Assembly (NCBI RefSeq): GCF_904848665.1
Contig: NZ_CAJHCQ010000032.1
Coordinates: 1 to 64,000 of the forward strand
Source of the DNA: Paraburkholderia hiiakae
GTDB lineage: Bacteria > Pseudomonadota > Gammaproteobacteria > Burkholderiales > Burkholderiaceae
DNA: 64,000 bases
Direction: 5' to 3'
Part shown: positions 1-8,234 of the stretch, one piece after another
Layout of the letters: each line of letters begins with the position of its first letter
How positions within the stretch are numbered: position 1 is the first letter of the stretch
The notes under the pieces: generated by a model
Seen by the model: only the letters and a program-made list of their open reading frames with translations
Told to the model about the DNA's origin: nothing
Databases searched by the model: none
Position numbers and translations under genes: made by a program

Positions 1-18
1 AGAGAACCGGGGTTCTGG
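1..18. repeat. partial copy of a dispersed palindromic repeat
   Basis: The first 18 bases nearly repeat positions 21482-21498 (AGAGAACCGGGTTCTGG); the copy here has one extra G in the centre. At 21458-21500 this motif is the right arm of a longer hairpin, so the left arm here would lie before the window. It looks like one end of an intergenic repeat. Function is unknown. Confidence 0.4.
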
Positions 19-63
19 CGTTTGCGGCGGGCGAAGAACGCGACACCCCATGCAGGAAACAGA

Positions 64-86
64 AAAGCCGTCCAGGGGACGGCTTT
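64..86. terminator. perfect hairpin, probable bidirectional terminator
   Basis: AAAGCCGTCC at 64-73 and GGACGGCTTT at 77-86 are perfect inverted repeats with a 3-base loop. The stem has A-rich and T-rich ends and could terminate transcription from either side. It probably ends a gene that lies upstream of the window. Confidence 0.7.
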
Positions 87-393
87 AATGCGTTAACCAG
101 CTTCGCCAATCTCGTTAGCCGTCCAGACACGCTCGCAACGTCCGCGCGACGTGGCCCGCTACCGGCTGCATTGGCGATATTTGCGAAGCCCATCACAAGG
201 CCGCGCGGCGTGCGACGCGTGCGGCCATTCGCGTACCAGATCGGTCACGATCGGCAATTCTTGGCGCTTTTCGATAGTTCATGATCTTCCCACAATAGCT
301 TCACACGAGGCGACGGCGGCGATTGCTTACACGCGATGCAACGGCCGCCAGCTGCTTACCCGTGTCCACTGACTCTCATCTGGAGAATGTGCC
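87..393. other. intergenic, no gene recognised
   Basis: Frames open through 151-372 show no recognisable protein and no good start site. The stretch probably holds the promoter of the gene at 394. Confidence 0.5.
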
Positions 394-1146
394 ATGAAGA
401 TCGTCGTAATCGGTGGCTCCGGCCTGATCGGCTCGCGTCTCGTCACGCTGCTTGGCGAGGCGGGGCATGAGGCATTCGCTGCATCGCCGCGTAACGGTGT
501 GAACGCCGTGACGGGGGAGGGCTTGAGCAACGCACTGGCTGGCGCCGATGTCGTAGTGGATGTGGCGAACGCACCTTCGTGGGAGCCCCGGGCGGTGCTC
601 GACTTTTTCCGCACCTCGACGCGCAACCTCGGCAAGGCCGAAGTGGCCGCAGGGGTACGCCATCACGTCGCGCTTTCCATCGTCGGCTGCGAGCGCACGC
701 CGGAAAACGCCTATTTCGTTGCCAAGGTCGCGCAGGAAGAGGCGATTGAAGCGGCGGGCGTGCCGTACACGATCGTGCGCGCGACCCAGTTCATGGAATT
801 CATCGGCGCCATTGCTGATTCCGGCACAGAAGACGGGACGGTGCGCGTTGGGGACGGACTGTTTCAGCCGATAGCCGCGGATGACGTCGCTGCGAGCCTC
901 GCGCAGGTGGCCCTTGTCGCGCCACTGAACGGCACCGTCGATATCGCGGGCCCGGACCGTGAGTCGTTCGCCGCGATCGTCAGGCGTTATTTGAAGTCGG
1001 TCGGCGACACGCGCCCTGTGGTGACGGATCAAGAAGCGCGCTACTACGGCGGCCGCGTCGAGGAACAGTCGCTCGTACCGCTCGGCGACGCGCGGATTGG
1101 CCGCGTCAGCCTGGACCAGTGGCTAGCGCAAGCTAATAAGGGCTGA
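394..1146 (+). CDS. NAD(P)H-binding SDR/NmrA-like protein
   Basis: This is a 250-residue atypical short-chain dehydrogenase of the NAD(P)H-binding (NmrA/HSCARG-like) group. The N-terminus has the Rossmann signature GGSGLIGSRL at residues 7-16, followed by an acidic and hydrophobic pattern typical of a nucleotide-binding fold. No classical YxxxK catalytic pair is evident, so it may be a redox sensor or quinone/NADPH-binding protein rather than an ordinary dehydrogenase. It is a single-gene unit: a TGGAGA ribosome-binding site lies about 8 bases before the ATG, and the next gene is on the opposite strand. The substrate cannot be told from the sequence. Confidence 0.85.
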   Translation: MKIVVIGGSGLIGSRLVTLLGEAGHEAFAASPRNGVNAVTGEGLSNALAGADVVVDVANAPSWEPRAVLDFFRTSTRNLGKAEVAAGVRHHVALSIVGCERTPENAYFVAKVAQEEAIEAAGVPYTIVRATQFMEFIGAIADSGTEDGTVRVGDGLFQPIAADDVAASLAQVALVAPLNGTVDIAGPDRESFAAIVRRYLKSVGDTRPVVTDQEARYYGGRVEEQSLVPLGDARIGRVSLDQWLAQANKG

Positions 1147-1316
1147 TTTCAGGTCTATGCGAAACCTGGATCAGCAAGTCCGTGTTTGGCTTGCCACGAG
1201 CCGTCAATTCGGCGGCCATTCAAGCCGAGCGAACAAGAAATTCTGCACGTCGACGGCGGTCTGAGCGCCGGTCACCAGGCTTCTCCGGGCCTCACCGAAG
1301 GCGGGCAATGCAGAAT

Positions 1317-1976
1317 TCACGGATCCGCACGCTCCCTGACGAATTCGGCGCGGATCCTCATGTGCACGTCATCCCCGACAGCGGAGGACCAATTCGTCAA
1401 TCCGAACGCTGCCCGGCTGAAATGGCCGTCGGCGGAGAAGGCCAGCGTTTGGCGAGTGCCCGTCGGCTCGTGTGGGTCTGCGTCGAAGGTGACAGCGAGC
1501 GTGACGGGGCGCGTCGTCGTGCGGATCGTTAGGTCACCTGTCAAAAGGCAATTAAGCGGCCCGGTCCGTACAAGGCGGGTGCTGACGAAGCGAATGGCCG
1601 GATAATGCACCACGTCCAGCATGCCGCCGCCTTCGACGATTCCGGTGACAAACGGCGCGTTCGCTTCGAGGCTCGTCGCGTCGATCGTCACCATGACCCG
1701 GCCCGAAGCCAAGCCCTGGAATCCATCGAGCTCGGCACCTATACGGCTGAAGCGCATCGTGAGATTCGAATGCCAGGCGTTCGTGACGCCGAAGGTAACA
1801 CCAGAACGGCCTGGGTCGAGTCGATACTGTGCCAGCGGTGAAGACACGTCGACCTGATCGGCGCTAACCCCGAAAGCTGCGCAGGCAGCGCAGGCAAACG
1901 TCGCGATTGCAGCTGCATATGGTTTGAGACGACCCATGGCCATGCCACATCGACGGATGGGGTTACGATCCAGCAC
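1317..1976 (-). CDS. YceI family periplasmic protein
   Basis: This is a 219-residue exported lipocalin-like protein of the YceI family, which binds polyisoprenoid-type lipids in the periplasm. After a hydrophobic signal segment (about residues 17-39) comes the family pattern: YRLDPGRSGVTFGV, then an MRFSRIGAELDG-like strand, a residue pair around NAPF, and the HYPAIRFVST strand. The GTG start at 1976 is chosen because GGAGG lies seven bases upstream. Methionines at residues 12 and 14 would give a more usual signal peptide and remain possible. The ribosome-binding site overlaps the end of the broken anti-sigma gene, so the two were probably once one operon; sigma/anti-sigma/YceI sets are familiar in this family. 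Confidence 0.85.
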   Translation of the reverse strand: MLDRNPIRRCGMAMGRLKPYAAAIATFACAACAAFGVSADQVDVSSPLAQYRLDPGRSGVTFGVTNAWHSNLTMRFSRIGAELDGFQGLASGRVMVTIDATSLEANAPFVTGIVEGGGMLDVVHYPAIRFVSTRLVRTGPLNCLLTGDLTIRTTTRPVTLAVTFDADPHEPTGTRQTLAFSADGHFSRAAFGLTNWSSAVGDDVHMRIRAEFVRERADP

Positions 1977-1979
1977 GCT

Positions 1980-2332
1980 TTACCTCCAACTTTCCGGATG
2001 CCCGCCTAGTTCGCTGCAGACGTCGACAGCGATCGTGCGCAATTGACCCTCGGCCATCTGCCCGGAGAGCGCGTAACCCATATGGTCGTTTGCCCAACTG
2101 AACGTGCGACGATCGCCTTCGCGCAGGAGTTGGATCGGATTTTCGCGTTGCGAGATTGTGCTCATGTAAAGCGCAAGCCGCGCGCCGGCCCCGTTTTCAT
2201 ACATGAATTGCGCGGCTGGCCCGGCAATGCCCGGCAACAGCCGCCCAACTCACCGTCGACGAATGCCGATAGCGCACACAGCTCCGGATCGCTGAAGCCT
2301 GACGCCGCACCGGGATCGAGGTCGTCGCTCAT
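1980..2332 (-). pseudogene. degraded anti-sigma factor, internal deletion and frameshift
   Basis: Reading from the ATG at 2332 gives the N-terminus of a zinc-finger-like anti-sigma factor (MSDDLDPG..., then SAFVDGELGG). The C-terminal segment of the same family is found in another frame at 2237-1980 (MYENGAGARLALYM, FSWANDHMGYALSGQ). The two parts are offset by a frameshift, and the middle, which in intact relatives carries the membrane helix, is missing. The partner ECF sigma gene, expected upstream, is not seen before the cytochrome gene at 2622. This is a remnant and should not be annotated as a functional gene. Confidence 0.7.
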
Positions 2333-2621
2333 CACGTTCACTCAATGGGTTGCCAGCGTGTCCATTTACACCGAGAGAGTCTTGTCCGAACTGGATCACG
2401 GCCTCGTGACGTCCTGAAGACACGGAGAAAACGCACTGCATGCCCCCTTTATTCCGCTGCGCCTGGAATCCGAATCGACTTGTTGGAAATCTGTAAGGAA
2501 AAATTTCTCAGCGGCAGTGGAATAGGGGCGCAGGTGTGAGGTTTACCCAGCAACACGGTGCGATCTCGGAGCGATCGAACCATGTCTGATCGCAGACGAA
2601 CACCTTCCACGAAGCCTGCAA
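2333..2621. other. intergenic between anti-sigma remnant and cytochrome gene
   Basis: No gene with a plausible start and family match is seen on either strand. It is the expected place of the lost sigma factor gene and must hold the promoter of the operon starting at 2622. Confidence 0.5.
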
Positions 2622-3215
2622 ATGAGCCGAACGATAATTCAGCCTCTCTGGGTTCGCACGACACACTGGATCAACGCTGTGGCGGTCGTGCTGATGGTGA
2701 CGAGCGGCTGGCAGATTTACGATGCCTCGCCTATCTTTGCGCGACTGAAATTTCCCGCGAGCATGACATTGGGCGGCTGGCTGGGTGGTGCATTGCAGTG
2801 GCACTTCGCGATCATGTGGTTGCTGGTCGCGAATTACCTCGTCTACATGTCCCTCAATATCGTTTCAAAGCGCCTCTGGAGAAAGTTTCTGCCGATCCGT
2901 CCCGGTGCGCTAGCAAGGGATCTTGCCGCCGCGCTGCGCGGCAAGCTGGGGCATGAGGATCTGGCGCGCTACAACGCGGTCCAAAAGCTGGCATATGTGG
3001 TGGTTATCGTGGATATCGCGATCGTGATCCTTTCGGGGTTGGCGGTCTGGAAATCGGTTCAGTTCCCCTTGTTGCGCACGCTCATGGGTGGATACGACAA
3101 CGCACGTGTCGTCCACTTCTTCGCCATGAGCGTTCTCGTAGCGTTCTTCGTCGTGCACATCGTCATGGTCGCACTCGTGCCGCGCTCGCTGCTCCTGATG
3201 ATTCGCGGACGGTAA
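2622..3215 (+). CDS. cytochrome b561-type membrane subunit
   Basis: This is a 197-residue integral membrane cytochrome b of the bacterial b561 family (PF01292 type). Four hydrophobic helices are visible, roughly at residues 17-34, 58-78, 122-144 and 165-190. Candidate haem ligands are the histidines in RTTHWINA (about 15), LQWHFAIM (60), RVVHFFAM (about 164) and FVVHIVMV (about 177). Only six bases separate it from the molybdopterin enzyme downstream, so it probably passes electrons between the quinone pool and that enzyme. Confidence 0.85.
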   Translation: MSRTIIQPLWVRTTHWINAVAVVLMVTSGWQIYDASPIFARLKFPASMTLGGWLGGALQWHFAIMWLLVANYLVYMSLNIVSKRLWRKFLPIRPGALARDLAAALRGKLGHEDLARYNAVQKLAYVVVIVDIAIVILSGLAVWKSVQFPLLRTLMGGYDNARVVHFFAMSVLVAFFVVHIVMVALVPRSLLLMIRGR

Positions 3216-3221
3216 TCGATC

Positions 3222-4007
3222 ATGCGCTCAGGCAAAAAACAACCCAATGCGTTTCTCGTCTCGAACGCGGATTCGATCATCAAGGACGCGCGCAGCGAAT
3301 TGAAGAGTCCCGCGCGCCGATTGCTCGGCAAACAGATACTGACGCTCGGCGGCATTGCCATGCTTTCGGGCTGTGATCTCTCGAACGACAAGTCGGTGAA
3401 TACCATGCTGCGCAAGATGTCGTTCTTCAACGACCGCGTGCAGGCGCTGCTCTTCGATCCGAACAAGATGGCGCCGACGTATCCGGAGTCGATGATCACG
3501 CGGCCGTTCCCGTTCAACGCGTTCTATGACATCGACGACGTACCGGAAGTCGATCCCGCGACCTGGCGGCTCCAGGTAGGCGGACTCGTGAACGGCAAAC
3601 GCTCATGGACGCTCGGCGAACTGCAAGCGATGCCCCAGGAAAGTCAGATCACACGCCATATCTGCATCGAGGGATGGAGCGCGATTGGGCATTGGGGCGG
3701 CGTGCGCTTTTCCGAGTTCCTGCGCCGCGCGGGTGCAGACACGACGGCGAAGTACGTCGCGCTCCATTGCGCCGATAACTACTGGACCAGCATCGATATG
3801 CCGACGGCGCTGCACGCGCAAACGTTGCTTACGTTGACCTACGACGGCGACGTGCTGCCGCCGAAATACGGCTTTCCGGCGAAGCTGCGGATGCCGACCA
3901 AACTCGGCTACAAGAATCCCAAACATATCGTCGCAATCACGGTGACGAACGAGTATCCCGGTGGTTATTGGGAGAACCAGGGCTATAACTGGTTCGGCGG
4001 TTCCTGA
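3222..4007 (+). CDS. molybdopterin-dependent oxidoreductase (sulfite oxidase/YedY-like)
   Basis: This 261-residue protein belongs to the oxidoreductase molybdopterin-binding domain family. The central stretch RHICIEGWSAIGHWGG (about residues 144-159) carries the cysteine that ligates molybdenum in sulfite oxidase and MsrP/YedY proteins. The C-terminal NPKHIVAI and GGYWENQGYNWFGG segments are typical of the bacterial group. A twin-arginine pair followed by a hydrophobic run and LSGC (about residues 32-51) suggests export, perhaps as a lipoprotein. It pairs with the cytochrome b561 gene just upstream instead of the MsrQ partner that classic MsrP uses. The substrate could be sulfite, a sulfoxide or something else. 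Confidence 0.85.
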   Translation: MRSGKKQPNAFLVSNADSIIKDARSELKSPARRLLGKQILTLGGIAMLSGCDLSNDKSVNTMLRKMSFFNDRVQALLFDPNKMAPTYPESMITRPFPFNAFYDIDDVPEVDPATWRLQVGGLVNGKRSWTLGELQAMPQESQITRHICIEGWSAIGHWGGVRFSEFLRRAGADTTAKYVALHCADNYWTSIDMPTALHAQTLLTLTYDGDVLPPKYGFPAKLRMPTKLGYKNPKHIVAITVTNEYPGGYWENQGYNWFGGS

Positions 4008-4055
4008 AGTGCAATCGACCTTTTCTTCAACGCGTATCTGCTAAACGGAGCATTC

Positions 4056-4670
4056 ATGACCATTCGACTGAAAATTGGAGCGACCATTGCCGCGATGGCG
4101 CTTGCCGGCAGCGCGCTGGCACAAACGCCTGATGCGAAGCCAACGCGTATTCGCGGCAACGTCGTTTCTCTCGACGGCGACGTTCTCAAGGTCCATCGAC
4201 GCAGCGGCGACACGGTCTCGATCGCCCTCGCGGCAAATGTTCCCGTGTCGAGCGTCAAGGCGATGCAGCTATCCGACATCAAGCCGGGGACGTTCGTCGG
4301 CACGGCCGCGACGACGGGCACGGATGGCAAACTGACTGCGACGGAAGTCGTGGTCTTCCCGGAAGCCGCACGCGGCACGGGGGAGGGCCACTATGCGTGG
4401 GACCTCGGCCCGAACAGCACGATGACCAACGCGAATGTTGATACTGTCGTGCAGGGCACGGACGGCCGCAATCTGAAGCTGTCGTACAAGGGGGGCAGCA
4501 ACGAAGTCACGGTGCCGCCGAATGTACCCATCGTCACCTTCACCCCGGCTGCGCGCTCGGATCTGGCGCCAGGCAAGCAAGTCTTCGTGGTCGCGAAACC
4601 AGCGTCACAGGGTACGTATGCCGCGCAGCGCGTGGTGGTCGAAAAGGACGGCGTCGTCCCTCCCATGTAA
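4056..4670 (+). CDS. exported DUF5666-like protein
   Basis: This 204-residue protein has a clear signal peptide ending SALA-Q near residue 22. Two repeated small beta domains follow (residues about 30-100 and 110-195), each with the pattern 'RIRGNVVSLDGDVLKV ... G.' seen in DUF5666-type OB-like proteins, which databases sometimes label as metal ABC transporter permeases without good reason. It starts 48 bases after the molybdoenzyme and probably belongs to the same transcript. It is likely a soluble periplasmic protein; its role is unknown. Confidence 0.75.
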   Translation: MTIRLKIGATIAAMALAGSALAQTPDAKPTRIRGNVVSLDGDVLKVHRRSGDTVSIALAANVPVSSVKAMQLSDIKPGTFVGTAATTGTDGKLTATEVVVFPEAARGTGEGHYAWDLGPNSTMTNANVDTVVQGTDGRNLKLSYKGGSNEVTVPPNVPIVTFTPAARSDLAPGKQVFVVAKPASQGTYAAQRVVVEKDGVVPPM

Positions 4671-4732
4671 TTCCACGAGCGTGCGCTTTCGCGACCTTCA
4701 CGTACTGATCGTTCACCTGTGCGACGACATGC

Positions 4733-5323
4733 TCATCTCCAGGCCGGAATGAGGGATGCGGCGAGCAGCACGCCCATCGCGAGATTGAGCATGCGCCAGT
4801 GACGCGGGGTTCGAAAGAACCGCGCAAGCAGCACGCCGAGCGCACACCAAAGCGCGAGCGACGCGCACGCAGCAACACCAAACGCGGCGGCGAGCAGCAT
4901 CGCCAGGCGGTTCGGACTGCTTGCGAGTAGCACGAACGACGCCGCCGCGCCGACCGTCATCGCCCAGCTTTTGGGGTTGAGCCAGAGCAGCAGCAAACCG
5001 TTGACGAGCGTAACCGGGCGCGCGGGGCCGTTGTCTGCATTTGGCGGCCCGCTACGCGCGATGCGCCACGCGAGCCATAGCAGATAAGCAGTACCGAGCG
5101 CCTTCACCGCCGTTTGCAGCGACGGCAGGGCAAGCAGCAAACCGCCTAGCCCAAGCGCGGCGACTGCAGCGAGCAACGCGAGGCCCATCGCGATGCCGAG
5201 CATCAGCGGAATCGAGCGTACGAAGCCGAAGCGTGCGCCCGAGGCGGTGGCGAGCGTGGTTGCTCCGCCGGGCGTCACGGTCGAGACGACGACGAAAAGG
5301 AGAAGCGGCAGGGTCGAGGTCAT
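4733..5323 (-). CDS. LysE/RhtB family amino-acid exporter
   Basis: This inner-membrane exporter has about 196 residues and six predicted helices. The N-terminal PGGATTLATASGARFG stretch and the LNPKSWAM motif near the middle are hallmarks of the LysE/RhtB superfamily. The ATG at 5323 is preferred over an upstream in-frame start at 5374 because the additional residues are unlike the family and include no hydrophobic segment. It is divergent from the LysR gene at 5425 with a 101-base shared promoter region, the usual arrangement in which the regulator controls the exporter. The substrate cannot be inferred. Confidence 0.85.
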   Translation of the reverse strand: MTSTLPLLLFVVVSTVTPGGATTLATASGARFGFVRSIPLMLGIAMGLALLAAVAALGLGGLLLALPSLQTAVKALGTAYLLWLAWRIARSGPPNADNGPARPVTLVNGLLLLWLNPKSWAMTVGAAASFVLLASSPNRLAMLLAAAFGVAACASLALWCALGVLLARFFRTPRHWRMLNLAMGVLLAASLIPAWR

Positions 5324-5424
5324 GGGTGCACATCCGCGTGGGTGAGAAGTGCACTGTACGGATCGGCAACGCATCCTGAAAGGTAATAATATTGATGCGC
5401 GCCATTACGCGGAATAATGCATAG

Positions 5425-6315
5425 ATGAGCCGGAACCTGGACCTCGATCTGATCCGTACCTTTGTTGTCGTCGCCGATAGCGGCAGCATGACGGTGGCCG
5501 CGAATTTGCTGCACATGACGCAAGGCGCCGTGAGCCAGCAGGTGAAGCGCCTCGAAGACGTGCTGGATTGCCTTTTATTCGTGCGCAAGACGCGCAAGCT
5601 GGAGCTTTCGCGCCAGGGCGAGGCGTTTCTCGTGAAAGCACGCAAGCTGCTGCGGCTGAACGACGAAATCTGGGCCGACATGACGGGCCAACCGCTGCGC
5701 GGCGCCCTGCGTGTGGGTGTGCCTTACGATCTCGTGACGCGGCTCGCGCCCGCGATGAAGGCATTCGCCGAGTCCCATCCACACGTCGACATATCGCTGG
5801 TATGCGCGGCTTCACCGGAGCTGAGCGAAGCGGTCGATAGCGGTCGTGTGGACGTGTCGTTGGTCGAATACGTCGCGAGCGAAGCCGAAGGTGAAGTGGT
5901 CCGCATCGAGCCCTTGGTCTGGGTCAATGGGCGTGGTAGCGATACGTGGCAGAAACGGCCGTTGCCGCTTTCTATGGTGGACGAGCATTGTGCGTTCCGG
6001 CCGGTAGTCCTCGGCGCGCTCGCGGACAAGGGCATTGCGTGGCGCACGGTGTTCGAGAGCGGCAACATCGAGGCGACCGCTGCGACGGTGCGCGCGGGCC
6101 TCGCGATCACGACCTGGTTTGCCTCCACGGTGCCAGCCGATCTGGAGATGCTCACGCCTCAGGCAACCGGTTTGCCTGCACTGCCTCCATTCGCGATCTG
6201 CCTGCGATTTCCAGCGACGGTTCAACCCGCCGCGCAGGAATTCGCGCGCTACGTACGCGAATCGATGTCGAACGACGCAGCCACTCGACGCGCACAGCTA
6301 GCGAACATTGCGTGA
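5425..6315 (+). CDS. LysR-family transcriptional regulator
   Basis: This is a 296-residue LysR regulator. The winged helix-turn-helix is at residues about 6-65 (LIRTFVVVADSGSMTVAANL, then QGAVSQQVKRLE), followed by the linker helix and a periplasmic-binding-protein-like effector domain. It is transcribed away from the LysE exporter at 4733-5323 and most likely regulates it. The C-terminus ends at 6315 beside an Old Yellow Enzyme remnant. Confidence 0.9.
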   Translation: MSRNLDLDLIRTFVVVADSGSMTVAANLLHMTQGAVSQQVKRLEDVLDCLLFVRKTRKLELSRQGEAFLVKARKLLRLNDEIWADMTGQPLRGALRVGVPYDLVTRLAPAMKAFAESHPHVDISLVCAASPELSEAVDSGRVDVSLVEYVASEAEGEVVRIEPLVWVNGRGSDTWQKRPLPLSMVDEHCAFRPVVLGALADKGIAWRTVFESGNIEATAATVRAGLAITTWFASTVPADLEMLTPQATGLPALPPFAICLRFPATVQPAAQEFARYVRESMSNDAATRRAQLANIA

Positions 6316-6347
6316 CGTCTCTTACAACCGCTGCGGCAGCGCCACAG

Positions 6348-6656
6348 GGCGGGCACGGCTATCTGCTCCATCAATTCCTCTCGCCTCTCTCAAACCAAAG
6401 GGCCGATGAATACGGCGGCTCATTGGAAAACCGGATGCGCTTTCCGCTCGAGGTTTTCGAAGCCGTGCGAGACGCGTTTTCGCATGATCGCCCCGTTACG
6501 ATGCGGGTATCCGCGACTGACTGGGTGGACGGCGGCTGGTCCGTGCACGACGCGAATGCTTTTGTCCAGGCACTGGAGGCTAGAGGCTGCGCCGCGATCG
6601 ACGTCTCCAGTGGTGGTTCGAACCCAGCCGCGCAAATTCCGCTCGGGCCGTGCTTT
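6348..6656 (+). pseudogene. remnant of an NADH:flavin oxidoreductase (Old Yellow Enzyme)
   Basis: One frame encodes about 100 residues that match the C-terminal half of the Old Yellow Enzyme barrel: HGYLLHQFLSPLSNQR, then YGGSLENRMRFPLEVF, then VSATDWVDGGW and the start of the following strand. There is no start codon or FMN-binding N-terminal half. After about 6656 the frame runs into unrelated sequence, so both ends of the gene are gone. It is a deletion remnant, probably of a gene that once preceded the Rieske operon. Confidence 0.75.
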
Positions 6657-6986
6657 TTGACCCTCGCTGGCCCTGGCACGCGGCCGCCCACTTCGGGTCT
6701 CAAGTCAGGGCGCCGAACCAGTATCTTCGCTCTCAACCCAGTCGGCTGCGAAAGGTGTTCGTTTGAATCCGACTCGTTCGACCTCGACCTGATGCAACGT
6801 GCTCCGGCTCGCAGGTACGGATGAAGGCACGCATAGTTTGCGGCAAGACCATGTCGATCGGTACATGGACTACATGGCCGTAAAGGGATGGGAGACAGGC
6901 GCTCAACTGAATATCGTTGTGTACACGGCGAGACCGGCAGAGCGGTCACCACGCCGTGCCGCATTCACACGATTCAGGAGACACGA
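6657..6986. other. intergenic upstream of the Rieske operon
   Basis: No gene is recognised. It contains the 3' debris of the Old Yellow Enzyme remnant and presumably the promoter for the operon starting at 6987. Confidence 0.5.
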
Positions 6987-8042
6987 ATGAGCGAACCCCA
7001 GGTGGTGGCGCTGACCCGTGCAGGGTCGCCCGTCATGCCCCGCAACTGCACTTTCGATTCCCGCGACTGGGAAATTTTGCACCGCTACTGGCACCCCGTT
7101 GCCTTCGCGCACGACGTCAGCGATAAACCGCTGGGCGTTACGTTGCTCGACGAACCGCTCGTCCTGTTCCGCTCGGAAGGGCGGATCGTCGCGGCGCGCG
7201 ATGTTTGTCCTCACCGTGGCGCGCCGCTGAGCCGCGGGTGGGTGAACGGCGCCAATCTCGTTTGTCCGTACCATGGGCTCGAATATGGAGCGAACGGAAA
7301 ATGCAGCTTCATTCCCTCGCAGCCAGAAGGCCCGATTCCCGAACGCCTGTGCCTGACGACGTACGCCACGCAGGAAGCGTATGGGCTCGTGTGGGTGTCG
7401 CTTGGCGGCGGCGAACTGCCGTTGCCCGAGTTCCCCGCGTGGGACACTGAGGGCTATCAGCAAATCCTTCCTCCTTCGATCGATATCCATGCTTCCGCCG
7501 GGCGGCAAACCGAAGGCTTTATCGACGTTGCGCATTTCGCGTGGATTCATCACGACAGCTTCGCGGAACGCAGAAATCCCGTTGTTCCGCAGTACTCCGT
7601 CGAGCGGCGCCCGAGCGGCTTGCGTGCGGAATACGCGAGCACGGTGAGCAATTTCCCGAAGTCGATGCAGCATCGTGCGCCGGAAGGCTTTCTGTGGCGC
7701 AGGGTGTTCGAGGTCGATGTGCCATTCTTCGCGCGGCTGACGGTGCATTTTCCCGAGAACGGACGATTGGCAATCCTCAATGCCGCAAGCCCGGTGTCTG
7801 CACGGCTCACGCGCCTTTTCGTGCCGATCGCGCGTAACTTCGACAAGGACTTGCCGCTCGACGACGTCTATGCGTTCAACCGTCAGGTATTCGAGGAGGA
7901 TCGCGCGATTGTCGAGTTGCAGTGTCCCGAGGAGCTGCCTGTCGACCGCTCCCAGGAGGCGCCGATTCTCGCTGACCGCTCCTCCGGTGCATACCGGCGC
8001 GCGCTTGCGGAGATCGGACTCGGGCAGCGCTACGTACGTTGA
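6987..8042 (+). CDS. Rieske [2Fe-2S] aromatic oxygenase, vanillate-demethylase type
   Basis: This 351-residue protein is a single-component-type ring-hydroxylating or demethylating oxygenase. The Rieske cluster is seen as CPHRGAPLSRGW followed by CPYHG (C-x-H ... C-x2-H, residues about 73-97). The mononuclear iron site is suggested by the FIDVAHFAWIHHDSF stretch (about 173-187). The ATG at 6987 follows CAGGAG by six bases and gives the usual family N-terminus. A rubredoxin and a rubredoxin reductase follow directly, so electrons probably reach the oxygenase through rubredoxin rather than a plant-type ferredoxin. The substrate is unknown. Confidence 0.88.
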   Translation: MSEPQVVALTRAGSPVMPRNCTFDSRDWEILHRYWHPVAFAHDVSDKPLGVTLLDEPLVLFRSEGRIVAARDVCPHRGAPLSRGWVNGANLVCPYHGLEYGANGKCSFIPSQPEGPIPERLCLTTYATQEAYGLVWVSLGGGELPLPEFPAWDTEGYQQILPPSIDIHASAGRQTEGFIDVAHFAWIHHDSFAERRNPVVPQYSVERRPSGLRAEYASTVSNFPKSMQHRAPEGFLWRRVFEVDVPFFARLTVHFPENGRLAILNAASPVSARLTRLFVPIARNFDKDLPLDDVYAFNRQVFEEDRAIVELQCPEELPVDRSQEAPILADRSSGAYRRALAEIGLGQRYVR

Positions 8043-8063
8043 TGCGGCGAAAGAGGATAGACC

Positions 8064-8234
8064 ATGAAGATCTGGGAATGCGTAATCTGCGGGTTTCGCT
8101 ACGACGAGGCCAGAGGGCTGCCCGAAGCGGGCCTCGCGCCAGGTACGCGCTGGGAAGATGTACCTGACGACTGGATGTGCCCTGACTGCGCGACGGGCAA
8201 GCACGACTTCGAGATGCAGGTGGTGACGGCATGA
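8064..8234 (+). CDS. rubredoxin
   Basis: A 56-residue rubredoxin is encoded between the oxygenase and the reductase. Both iron-binding knuckles are intact: CVICG at residues 6-10 and CPDCA at 39-43, giving the CxxCG...CPxC pattern, with the usual tryptophan and aromatic residues between (WEDVPDDWMCP). Its length is normal for a one-iron rubredoxin. The stop codon overlaps the start of the reductase (ATGA at 8231-8234), which implies translational coupling. It is the likely electron carrier between the flavoprotein and the Rieske oxygenase. Confidence 0.93.
   Translation: MKIWECVICGFRYDEARGLPEAGLAPGTRWEDVPDDWMCPDCATGKHDFEMQVVTA

Noticed and set aside
5946..6347. In-frame upstream extension of the Old Yellow Enzyme fragment
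   Set aside because: This part overlaps the LysR gene in another frame and does not look like the missing N-terminal half.
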